Under the pieces are notes generated by a model. It saw only the letters and a list, made by a program, of their open reading frames with translations, was not told the DNA's origin and searched no databases. Positions 56,775 through 64,000 of a stretch of 64,000 bases of DNA are shown here, one piece after another. The position numbers and the translations under genes were made by a program. The DNA lies in contig NZ_QYUL01000002.1 in assembly GCF_003590795.1 (NCBI RefSeq), positions 1,419,001-1,483,000 on the forward strand. Reading direction: 5' to 3'. This stretch comes from Azospirillum cavernae. Its GTDB lineage: Bacteria > Pseudomonadota > Alphaproteobacteria > Azospirillales > Azospirillaceae. Position 1 is the stretch's first letter. Each line of letters starts with the position of its first letter.

Positions 56775-58139
56775 ATGACCGAACAGGATGTGATCGACGC
56801 CGCCATCGCGTTCCACCACGCGGGCCGCGCGTTGAAGGCGGTGACGCTGCTGCGCCGGGTGTTGGGCTTCAACCCCGCCAACCACAACGCGTTGCGGCTG
56901 TATGGCGTGTTTCTGCGTCAAGCGGGGCAGGCGCAGGCGTCCATACCCTGGTTGGAGCGGGCCGCCGCCCTGCACCCCTTCGTCCCGGTCTTCCACCAGG
57001 ATTTGCAGAAAAGCTACGAGGCGCTGGGCCGCGCCGATCTGGCGAGCGCCAGCTATTGCCGCGCCCTGCTGGCCGAGATCCGCGCCGGTCTGGGGCCGGA
57101 GGACGCGCCGCCCCACCCCCTGGGCTGGTCGCCGGAGCCTGGCCGCGCCGTTGCCATCGCGCCGCGTGGCCAACGACGGGATCCGGTGATCCTGTTCGTC
57201 AGCGAACGCTGGTTCCTGCTGGATCCCCGGCGCGGCGATTCCAATTGCCTGATCTTCACCATCGATGGCCGGGAGACGGCGATTCCCGGCGCGTCGGTCG
57301 GTTTTTTCGTCGATGATCTGGCGCGCGGCCACGGCCTGCCGCTCGATTCCCTGTTCGCGCGGGCGGTGGCGGAGGTTAATCCCGACGTGGTGATGCTGTC
57401 GCCGCAGGTGAACGGACTGCTGACGGCGCTCGACCCTTCCGTCGCGACGCTTGCGGGGTTGAAGCGGCGTCACGGCTTCAAGCTGGCGGTCATGCTCTAT
57501 GACATGGCCGATGATTGGGGCGTCGCGCCGGCCGCGCCGCTGGCGGAGTTGGTCGATCTGGTGGTGTCGCTCGATCTGCCGCCGTCGCTGGCGCAGGCGC
57601 GGCTGCCGGGGTTGCCCGTGCTGGGGGCGTGGTCGCCGGTCGATGGGGCGTTGTTCCGCGACGATGGCGGGCCGCGCGACATCCCGATCAGCTTCGTCGG
57701 CCAAGTCCGCGCCGCCCGCGCCGCCTTTCTGGCGCAGGCGCAAGTGGCGGGCCTGTCCATCCACGTCGCCGGGGGCCAGCGCGGCGACGCGCCGCTCAGC
57801 TTGGCCGATTACGCCGCGACGTTGCGCCGCTCCCAAATGACCATCAATCTGCCGCTGAGCCAGACCGGCGGCGCGCCGCATGTCAAAGGCCGGGTGTTCG
57901 AGGCGCTGCTGTCCGGCGCGCTGCTGCTGGAGCAGGCCAACCCGGCGACCGAGCATTGGTTGCGCCCGATGGAACATTACGTCCCCTTCACCGACGCCGC
58001 CGATTTGGCCGCCAAGGCCCGCCATTATCAGGACCATCCCGCCGAAGCCCGCGCCATCGCCGAACGGGGCCGCGACCATGTCCGCGACCGGCTGAACCCG
58101 GCGGCCTTCTGGCGCGCCGTTCAGGCCCGGCTTGGCTGA
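56775..58139 (+). CDS. TPR protein fused to a glycosyltransferase-like domain
   Basis: A 454-residue protein. Residues 1-110 form two to three TPR-like helical pairs (AIAFHHAGRALKAVTLLRRV, PANHNALRLYGVFLRQAGQA, HQDLQKSYEALGRADLASAS). The rest resembles CgeB/DUF3880-type glycosyltransferases: VILFVSERWFLLD, LAVMLYDMADDWG, DIPISFVGQVRAAR. Its C-terminal part (RVFEALLSGALLLEQANPAT then HYVPFTDAADLAAKARHYQD) matches the glyco_trans_1_2 end. It may glycosylate a surface protein or flagellin, but no acceptor or cluster is adjacent. The start at 56775 is approximate; an upstream GTG at 56712 is possible. Confidence 0.8.
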   Translation: MTEQDVIDAAIAFHHAGRALKAVTLLRRVLGFNPANHNALRLYGVFLRQAGQAQASIPWLERAAALHPFVPVFHQDLQKSYEALGRADLASASYCRALLAEIRAGLGPEDAPPHPLGWSPEPGRAVAIAPRGQRRDPVILFVSERWFLLDPRRGDSNCLIFTIDGRETAIPGASVGFFVDDLARGHGLPLDSLFARAVAEVNPDVVMLSPQVNGLLTALDPSVATLAGLKRRHGFKLAVMLYDMADDWGVAPAAPLAELVDLVVSLDLPPSLAQARLPGLPVLGAWSPVDGALFRDDGGPRDIPISFVGQVRAARAAFLAQAQVAGLSIHVAGGQRGDAPLSLADYAATLRRSQMTINLPLSQTGGAPHVKGRVFEALLSGALLLEQANPATEHWLRPMEHYVPFTDAADLAAKARHYQDHPAEARAIAERGRDHVRDRLNPAAFWRAVQARLG

Positions 58140-58160
58140 GGGCTTGAGGGTTTCAGCCCG

Positions 58161-58598
58161 TCACTTCAGCGCGACCAACGCCGCCCCCGCCGCGATCAGG
58201 CCAACGCCCAACCAATTGGCGGCGGACAGCCGCTCGCCCAGCAGGGTGACGCCGAACAGCGCGACGAACACCACGCTCAGCTTGTCCACCGGCGCGACCT
58301 GGGCCGCCGGTCCATGTTGCAGCGCCCGGATGTAGCAGAGCCAGGACGCCCCGGTGGCAAGCCCCGACAGGGTGAGAAACAGCCACGTCCGCCCCGACAG
58401 GCTGGACAGCGACAACCCGACGCCCGACGCGCCGACCAGGATCGCCAGCATCAGCAGAACCACCACCGTGCGGATCAGGGTGGCGACGTCCGGGTGAACC
58501 CCCTCGACCCCCAGCTTGGTCAAAATCGCCGTGGCGGCGGCGAAGCTGGCGGACAGCAGCGCCCAGAAAAGCCAAACGGGAAGCGGACCTTCGGTCAT
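58161..58598 (-). CDS. Half-size EamA-domain membrane protein
   Basis: 145 residues and five hydrophobic segments, about one EamA repeat (ILTKLGVEGVHPDVATLIRT, then LLGERLSAANWLGVGLIAAG). Such half-size members act as dimers. It overlaps the methyltransferase gene by four bases and is the last gene of the polyketide operon, so it may export or buffer the lipid product. This is inference from context. Confidence 0.85.
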   Translation of the reverse strand: MTEGPLPVWLFWALLSASFAAATAILTKLGVEGVHPDVATLIRTVVVLLMLAILVGASGVGLSLSSLSGRTWLFLTLSGLATGASWLCYIRALQHGPAAQVAPVDKLSVVFVALFGVTLLGERLSAANWLGVGLIAAGAALVALK

Positions 58599-59137
58599 CG
58601 GGATCCCTCAGGGACGGCGATGGTCGGGGAGGGCGCGTTGGGTCGGTCGCGCAGGGCGGCGTTCTCCACAGCCACGCGGTGGCGCGTCAGGGGAAGATTG
58701 AGGACGGAAAACAACAGCGCCAGCCCCACCTGCCCGAACATCAGCGGCAACACCGCCAACTCTCCGGCGACGATCAGGTAATTGGGGTGGCGAACCCAGC
58801 GGAAGGGGCCGCGCCGCACCAGCGGGGCGTCGGGCAGCGTGATGATCCGCGTGGTCCAGAACCGCCCCAGCGTGGCGATCACCCAGACCCGCCCGGCCTG
58901 GAGCAGCGCGAACAGCGCCAAAAGCCAAAGATTGACCGGCGCGTCCGCCGGGACGACGAGGAACAGGGTCAGCAGCCAACTGCCATGCAGCAGGACGAAC
59001 AACGGGTAATGGCCCGCCCCGACCTCGCGCGCCCCCTGTGCCAGCAGCCGGGCGGTGTTGCGTTTGGCGAGCGCCAACTCCAGCAGCCGTTGGGCGGCCA
59101 CCAGCAGCAATATGACGTGCGGCGCCCCGAGGCTCAT
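58595..59137 (-). CDS. Isoprenylcysteine carboxyl methyltransferase (ICMT)-family protein
   Basis: A 180-residue membrane methyltransferase of the ICMT/PEMT superfamily. Hydrophobic segments at the N-terminus are followed by the SAM-binding core TLGRFWTTRIITLPDAPLV and RRGPFRWVRHPNYLIVAGE. In B. subtilis the homologous BpsB O-methylates alkylpyrones made by the type III polyketide synthase BpsA. Here the gene overlaps the synthase gene by one base and the EamA gene by four, so the same division of labour is likely. The ATG at 59137 is used. Confidence 0.9.
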   Translation of the reverse strand: MSLGAPHVILLLVAAQRLLELALAKRNTARLLAQGAREVGAGHYPLFVLLHGSWLLTLFLVVPADAPVNLWLLALFALLQAGRVWVIATLGRFWTTRIITLPDAPLVRRGPFRWVRHPNYLIVAGELAVLPLMFGQVGLALLFSVLNLPLTRHRVAVENAALRDRPNAPSPTIAVPEGSR

Positions 59138-60180
59138 CACAGCTCCAGCAAGGTCAGCGCGGCGGAAAAGCCGGGGCCGAGCGCCACCATCAACTGCGGC
59201 CCCGTCGCCCCGCGCGACAAGCGCCGCTCCAGCACGAACATCACGCTGGCCGCCGACATGTTGCCACAATCGCGCAGCACCGCCCAAGCGTCGTCCATCC
59301 CGTCGCTCGCCGGGGCCAGAACCTCCGCCAGCGCCTGGAGCACCTTCGTGCCGCCGGTGTGGCAGATCACGCCCGCCAGATCGGCGCGGGTCATCCCTTG
59401 TTTGCTCAGGAAAGCGTCGAGAACCGGGGGCAGGCGGTCGCGGACCAGCTTGGGAATGTCCTGGCTGAAGATCACGCCGAAACCGTCGCTTTCCACCCGC
59501 CAGCCCATGATCCCGCGCGTGCCGGGCCAGGTGTGCTCCCCGCTGGCGCGCAGGCGCGGCCCGCGTCCGTCCCCGGCGCGCAGCACCGCCGCCGCCGCGC
59601 CGTCGGCGAAGAGGGCGGTCGCCACCAGATTTGTGGGGGTCGCCTCTTCGCTGCGGTGGGCGAGCGAGCACAGCTCCACCACCAGAAACAGCACGGTCGA
59701 TCCCGGCATGGCCCGCGCCATCATCCCGGCCCGCGCCAGCCCCAGAACGCCCCCGGCGCAGCCCAGCCCGAAAATCGGCAGGCGCACCGTGTCGGGGCGA
59801 AAGCCCATGCGGTCGAGCAACCGCGCCTCCAGGCTGGGCGTGGCGATTCCGGTGGTGGTGACGCAGACGATGGCGTCGATGTCGGCGGGGCGCAGCCCGG
59901 CGCGCTCCAGCGCCTTGGTCCCCGCCTCTTCCAGCAGATCCAGCGCGCAATCGGTGAAGATGGCGGCGCGTTCCGGCCAGCCATGCGGCTCCAGATACCA
60001 TTCAAGGGGCCGCACGGCGTGGCGGGTCTGGATCCCGGCGTTGGCGAAGACGGGGGCCAGCCGGTCGAAATCGCGCATGCGATGCGCGAACATCGCCCGC
60101 GCGGCGGCCAGCGTCGCCTCTTGGTCAAAACAATGGGGTGGCAGCGCCGTCGCAACCGACAGCAGGCGGGGATCGGTCAT
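59137..60180 (-). CDS. Type III polyketide synthase (chalcone synthase family)
   Basis: A 347-residue homodimeric synthase that extends a starter acyl-CoA with malonyl-CoA. The catalytic triad is visible: C141 in FGLGCAGGVLG, H274 in VICHTGGTK and N307 in RDCGNMSAAS. The C-terminal GPGFSAALTLLEL is also typical. The bacterial BpsA/alkylpyrone type fits best, because an ICMT-like methyltransferase gene overlaps its 3' end. The products are probably alkylpyrones or alkylresorcinols, lipids that can replace membrane or cyst lipids in other genera. The start is the ATG at 60180 (a second one lies one codon upstream). Confidence 0.92.
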   Translation of the reverse strand: MTDPRLLSVATALPPHCFDQEATLAAARAMFAHRMRDFDRLAPVFANAGIQTRHAVRPLEWYLEPHGWPERAAIFTDCALDLLEEAGTKALERAGLRPADIDAIVCVTTTGIATPSLEARLLDRMGFRPDTVRLPIFGLGCAGGVLGLARAGMMARAMPGSTVLFLVVELCSLAHRSEEATPTNLVATALFADGAAAAVLRAGDGRGPRLRASGEHTWPGTRGIMGWRVESDGFGVIFSQDIPKLVRDRLPPVLDAFLSKQGMTRADLAGVICHTGGTKVLQALAEVLAPASDGMDDAWAVLRDCGNMSAASVMFVLERRLSRGATGPQLMVALGPGFSAALTLLEL

Positions 60181-60183
60181 CAT

Positions 60184-60607
60184 GGCGCACAATGTGTGGC
60201 GCGTCCGCGCCTTAGTCCATGCCGACAAAGGCCGATCCGCCGAAGGGCCGAGTGAGCGCTCTGGGCGGGAAGCGCGAAATCCCGCACGGCCGCCGGGTTT
60301 CGACGGTGGAAGGCTGCTCCATCGGCGTGACGGTGCTGCCGGGCGGCAATTCGATGGTCGTCGCCATGCCGATCTGGACGAACGCCGGAAAGCTTGGGAC
60401 GCGTGGGTGGAGGCGATCACGCCATCCGGGACCAAGCGTCACAAGGGTGGCGCCTGATAAAAACTCCATGGATTGGCAAATTTTATTGGCGCTCCTTCGT
60501 GTGCGCCGCTTCACCACACGCGTATCACCATTTTGAAGCGTTCGTTCTCTTGCCATGGCAAAATCTATGGGCGATGATTTTGGGGAAACGCATCGGGATA
60601 AGGGAAT
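60184..60607. other. Intergenic stretch before the CHAT operon
   Basis: About 424 bases without a supported gene. The 60450-60607 part is less GC-rich and ends with the binding site of the 60608 gene. A 12-bp palindrome ttgccatggcaa at 60550-60561 contains TTGCCA that could be a -35, with GATGAT 17 bases on. It may be the promoter and control site of the CHAT pair. Nothing else is clear. Confidence 0.5.
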
Positions 60608-60973
60608 ATGAATTCAACAATTTCCATTGCGGCACGCGCCGCCGCGCTGCGTTTCGACCCCACCGTCCTTCAGGGCGTCGAGCTGGTGCTGGCCCAGGGA
60701 GCCGACGGCCCCGTCGTCGCCTTCTCGAGGCTTGGCGATTCTCTGGCGCTGGCCAGCCTGATCGTCGCGGCGGCTCAGTTCGGGTGGCAGATCCACCAGG
60801 ATCTTGGCAAGGCTGGCGGAACGCCGGGGGTGGAGGATGTCGCGATTCGGGTGATCGACCGGCTGGAACGCGACGGGCGGCTGCCGCCCGCCCTGCCAGC
60901 GCAGGATCGTGACGCGGCGATCCGCCGGACGGTGGAGGAACTCATCGCCCAAACCAAAAAAGACCTGCCCTGA
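60608..60973 (+). CDS. Small partner protein of the CHAT-NTPase-TPR system
   Basis: 121 residues from the ATG at 60608 (GGGATAAGGGAAT upstream). It starts MNSTISIAARAAALRFDPTV. A central hydrophobic stretch (SLALASLIVAAAQFGWQI, residues about 44-61) could be one membrane helix or a buried helix. The C-terminal half is charged and helical (VAIRVIDRLERDGRL, IRRTVEELIAQTKK). It has no recognised domain. Its stop is 17 bases before the CHAT gene, so the two form an operon. It is a candidate substrate or effector of the CHAT protease, by context only. Confidence 0.75.
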   Translation: MNSTISIAARAAALRFDPTVLQGVELVLAQGADGPVVAFSRLGDSLALASLIVAAAQFGWQIHQDLGKAGGTPGVEDVAIRVIDRLERDGRLPPALPAQDRDAAIRRTVEELIAQTKKDLP

Positions 60974-60990
60974 GCGGAAGGACCAACGGC

Positions 60991-63900
60991 ATGACCACGC
61001 GGCTGATCGTTCAGGAACAGGGCGGCCAAATCCAGGTCAGCCTGCATCGTGCGGGTCACATGCTGCCCGATCCGGCGGGCGATTCGGTCGCCTTCCAGAA
61101 CCCGCTGACGGCGGAGGAGCGCGCCGATCTGCGTTGGTATCTGGAGGATTATCTGAGCATCCCCGTCGCCGTCTATGGCGAGCGCGGGGCGGAGATCGAG
61201 TCGCGGCTCGATGGCTGGGGCGAGCGGCTGTTCGACGCGCTGTTCGGCCCCGGCAAGCCCGGTCGCGACGCCTATCAAAAGGCGATGGAAACGGCGGGGC
61301 CGGAGTTGCTGTTGCTGTCCAACGATCCCGGCTTTCTCGGCATCCCGTGGGAGCTGCTGCGCGACCCGAACCGAGCGGCGCCGCTGCTGTTCGACCTCGC
61401 CGGGCTGGACCGCAGCGTGACGGTGGAATCGGCGGCGGAGGCGGTGCCGCCGGGTGAAACGCTGCGGGTTCTGGTGGTCATCGCCCGCCCCTATGGGGCG
61501 CGGGACGTCGCTTTCCGCACCATCGCCCGACCGCTGATGAAGCGGCTCGACGCCGTCGCCGGCAAGGTGGAGTTGGAGGTGCTGCGCCCGCCGACGCTCG
61601 AGGCCATGACCGCCCGCCTGAACGCGGCGGCGGAGGCCGGGGCGCCGTTCCACATCCTGCATTTCGACGGCCATGGCGCGTTCGGCGTCGCGTCGCCCAG
61701 CGGCTTCGTCCGCGACCAGTTCCGCGACGCCGGGCCGCAAGGCTATCTGATCTTCGAGACGGAGGAGGGGGCCGAACATCCGGCGCCCGCCTCCGTCATC
61801 GCGGGCGCGTTGAAGGACGCCCATGTCCCGGTGGCGGTGTTCAACGCCTGCCGCTCCGCCGCCATCGACGGGGGCGACGGGCCGGAGGCGGCGGTGGCGA
61901 CGCGGCTGGTCCAGGCGGGCGTCGCCTCGGTCGTGGCGATGAGCCATTCCGTCTACGCGGTCGCGGCGGCGGAGTTCATGGCCGCCTTCTACGAGGCGCT
62001 GTTCCAGGGCAAGAGCGTCTCGCGCGCCGTCACCGCCGGGCGGTCGCAGATGCTCGCCAACCCGCTGCGCCCCAGCCTGAAGGGCAGGCTGCCGCTGCGC
62101 GATTGGGTGGTGCCGGTGCATTACGCCCGCCGCGCCATCGCGTTTCCCCATCTGCGCCCGCTCCCCCGCAGCGGCCTTGGCCCGTTGAGCGAGCGCTTGG
62201 CGGCGCTGCGCGCTCCGCCGCCGTTGCCCGAGGGGGTGCATGGCGAAGAGGATTTGACCGCCATGGGCGGCGTCTTCTTCGGGCGCGACGCGGCGTTTCA
62301 GGAGTTGGAACGCGCCTTGCGGCGCACGCGCGTCGCCGTGGTCCATGGCCCCGGCGGCGCCGGCAAGACCGAACTGGCCAAGGGCTTCGCCCGCTGGTGG
62401 CGCGACACCGGGGCGCTGGACCGCCCGGATTGGGTGTTCTTCCATTCCTTCGAGCCGGGAATCGCCAGCTTCGGGCTGGACGGGGTGGTGTCGTCCATCG
62501 GCCTGCGCCTGTTCGGCGCCGACTTCATCGGCCAGACACGGGATGCCGGACAGCGGCGCGACCTGCTGCTGGAGGTGTTGCGGGAACGCCGGATGCTGCT
62601 GGTCTGGGACAACGTCGAATCGGTCCACAGCATGCACGACCCCCAGGGCGCCACCCCGCCGCTGAGCGGGGACGAGCGCGCGGCGATTCGCGATTTCCTG
62701 GCCGAGGTGGCGCGGCAGAGCCGCAGCGCCGTGATCCTGACCAGCCGCACGGCGGAGGATTGGCTGGGCGACGTCCATCGCCTGCAACTCGGCGGTCTGG
62801 GCGAGGGGGAGGCGACCGACTACGCCGACCATCTGCTGACCGCCCTTCCCACCGCGCAGGCGCGGCGCGCGGAACCGGCCTTCGCCGACTTGATGGAGGC
62901 GCTGGACGGCCACCCGCTGGCCCTGCGCCTCGTCCTGCCCCATCTGGCCAACCACGACGCCGCCACCCTGCTGAAGGGGCTGCGCGGCGAAACGCCGCTG
63001 CCCGCCACACCGGGAGGCCAGGGCCGCCACGCCACGCTGGACGCCTGCATCGATTACTCCCTCTCGCAACTTCCCCCCGCCCTCCAGGCCCGCCTGCCCC
63101 TGCTGTCGCTGTTCGAGGGGGTGGCGGACGTCAATGTGCTGGGACTGGCCTGCGAGGGCGAGGAGATGCCGGAGCGTTTCCGGGGTGTGGCCTGCGCCGC
63201 TTGGGCGGAAACGCTCGGTGGGGCGGCGGCGGTCGGGCTTTTGACCGGGCTGGGTGGTGCCATGTTCGCGCTGCACCCGGCCTTGCCGGGGCGGCTGCGG
63301 GCGCTGTGGCGGCGGGGGGCCGGGGAGGGATTCGCGGATGAGGAGGCGGGCGGGCAGTCCGCCTTCATCACCGCCTATGCCGGGTTGGGCGCATGGCTGT
63401 CGAGGCAGTGGCGGGGTGGTTCCGCCGAAACCGTGATGGCGGTGCTGACGCTTCAGCGTCGCTCCCTGGGCCGCTTCCTTGGCTTGGCCCTGGAGCGGGG
63501 CGCTTTTGAAGAGGCACAGCGCATCCTTCAGCCGCTCAACGCGTATTTCAATTCTCGTGGGCTGTTCGGCGAGGCCGCCGGATGGGCGCGGCGGTGCCGG
63601 ATCGCCACCGAAGGTCCGGACGCCGCCCCGCCCCTGTTCGGGACGTTGGCGGGCGACCTGTGGCTGTTCGCCGTTGGCAGCGACGCCAACCGGGCGATGG
63701 AGGCTGGACATCTCGACGCGGCGGAGGCCGCGTATGATCGCACTCGCCAAGCCCTGGAATCCGCCACCCATGACGGCGCTCGCCGCATGTTGGCGGTTGC
63801 CCACCATCAACTGGGCAATGTCGCTTTTCGGCGAGGCCGTCTGCCCGGCGCGGAGGCTTGGTACCGCCAGTCGCTGGCGATCAAGGAAGCGCTGGGCGAC

Positions 63901-64000
63901 CGTCCGGGAATGGCGAGTTCCTACCATCAACTGGGCATGGTCGCGGAGGGGCGCGGCGATTTTCCGGGCGCGGAGGCTTGGTACCGCAAGTCGCTGGAGA
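60991..64000 (+). CDS. CHAT protease - STAND NTPase - TPR protein (runs off the window)
   Basis: The frame is open from the ATG at 60991 (GGAAGGA upstream) to the window end, 1003 residues, with no stop. The CHAT (caspase-like, clan CD) domain spans residues about 100-380, with H228 in ILHFDGHGAFG and C287 in VAVFNACRSAA. A STAND/NB-ARC-type NTPase follows (about 430-700): Walker A HGPGGAGKTELAK (K459) and Walker B MLLVWDN (535-541). A helical spacer leads to C-terminal TPRs from about residue 900. The last two are near-copies (HQLGNVAFRRGRLPGAEAWY and HQLGMVAEGRGDFPGAEAWY) with a 40-residue period. This layout matches bacterial NLR-like conflict proteins: TPRs sense, the NTPase oligomerises and the protease fires. 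Confidence 0.88.
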   Translation, partial: MTTRLIVQEQGGQIQVSLHRAGHMLPDPAGDSVAFQNPLTAEERADLRWYLEDYLSIPVAVYGERGAEIESRLDGWGERLFDALFGPGKPGRDAYQKAMETAGPELLLLSNDPGFLGIPWELLRDPNRAAPLLFDLAGLDRSVTVESAAEAVPPGETLRVLVVIARPYGARDVAFRTIARPLMKRLDAVAGKVELEVLRPPTLEAMTARLNAAAEAGAPFHILHFDGHGAFGVASPSGFVRDQFRDAGPQGYLIFETEEGAEHPAPASVIAGALKDAHVPVAVFNACRSAAIDGGDGPEAAVATRLVQAGVASVVAMSHSVYAVAAAEFMAAFYEALFQGKSVSRAVTAGRSQMLANPLRPSLKGRLPLRDWVVPVHYARRAIAFPHLRPLPRSGLGPLSERLAALRAPPPLPEGVHGEEDLTAMGGVFFGRDAAFQELERALRRTRVAVVHGPGGAGKTELAKGFARWWRDTGALDRPDWVFFHSFEPGIASFGLDGVVSSIGLRLFGADFIGQTRDAGQRRDLLLEVLRERRMLLVWDNVESVHSMHDPQGATPPLSGDERAAIRDFLAEVARQSRSAVILTSRTAEDWLGDVHRLQLGGLGEGEATDYADHLLTALPTAQARRAEPAFADLMEALDGHPLALRLVLPHLANHDAATLLKGLRGETPLPATPGGQGRHATLDACIDYSLSQLPPALQARLPLLSLFEGVADVNVLGLACEGEEMPERFRGVACAAWAETLGGAAAVGLLTGLGGAMFALHPALPGRLRALWRRGAGEGFADEEAGGQSAFITAYAGLGAWLSRQWRGGSAETVMAVLTLQRRSLGRFLGLALERGAFEEAQRILQPLNAYFNSRGLFGEAAGWARRCRIATEGPDAAPPLFGTLAGDLWLFAVGSDANRAMEAGHLDAAEAAYDRTRQALESATHDGARRMLAVAHHQLGNVAFRRGRLPGAEAWYRQSLAIKEALGDRPGMASSYHQLGMVAEGRGDFPGAEAWYRKSLE

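Noticed and set aside
60775..63930. A 1051-codon minus-strand frame opposite the CHAT gene
   Set aside because: The plus strand has intact CHAT, P-loop and TPR motifs. The minus frame is a low-complexity Arg/Gln/Gly shadow.

Overview
The window is GC-rich chromosomal DNA from an alphaproteobacterium, most likely Rhodospirillales and Azospirillum-like. I infer this from an rcdA/DUF1465 gene, a cysteine-free rpmE, the rif-str-S10 gene order, a ROSE-type thermometer in front of hsp20, and the strong codon bias. The genus is an inference, not something read directly.

Bases 1-32,000 are the core translation and transcription block. A partial unknown gene is followed by rlmB and tRNA-Thr on the minus strand. 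Then, on the plus strand, come tRNA-Tyr, tRNA-Gly, tuf copy 1, tRNA-Trp, secE-nusG, rplKA, rplJL (with an L10-type leader), rpoBC, rpsL-rpsG-fusA-tuf copy 2, and a complete S10/spc run from rpsJ to rplO, then secY-adk. A 16-bp perfect bidirectional terminator follows adk, so the usual continuation rpsM-rpsK-rpoA-rplQ is absent here. Several strong intrinsic terminators punctuate the block: after rpoC, after tuf2, in the S10 leader and after rplO. A near-consensus promoter precedes rpsL. The two tuf genes encode the same protein and differ by about nine synonymous changes.

Bases 32,000-50,000 are a mixed metabolic, envelope and stress region. They hold a FadR-type GntR regulator, an EamA transporter, a Cys-rich lipoprotein with a Tudor-like tail, N-formylglutamate amidohydrolase plus a YbdK-type ligase, mlaA, a 24-residue hydrophobic peptide gene, metY plus a hydrolase, and a multi-PAS histidine kinase. 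Next come hsp20 with a heat-shock promoter and ROSE-like leader, rcdA, rpmE, a TetR-DUF418 pair with a visible operator, an MsbA-like ABC exporter, a beta-hydroxyacid dehydrogenase and an orphan TorD-type chaperone.

Bases 50,000-60,200 hold an AhpD-like protein and a divergent CI/Cro-like pair (S24 repressor and small HTH protein) that shares repeated 13-bp sites. They also hold tRNA-Pro, a polyprenyl diphosphate synthase, a DUF2007-methyltransferase-S49 protease run, a long inverted repeat, a TauE-type exporter and a TPR-glycosyltransferase-like protein. The last item is an overlapping type III polyketide synthase, ICMT-type methyltransferase and half-size EamA operon.

The right end (60,608-64,000) is the most unusual part. 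A small gene encoding a protein with one hydrophobic segment sits 17 bp before a very large open gene. That gene encodes a CHAT (caspase-like) protease domain, a STAND/NB-ARC-type NTPase and C-terminal TPR repeats, and it runs off the window. The layout resembles bacterial NLR-like conflict or immune systems.
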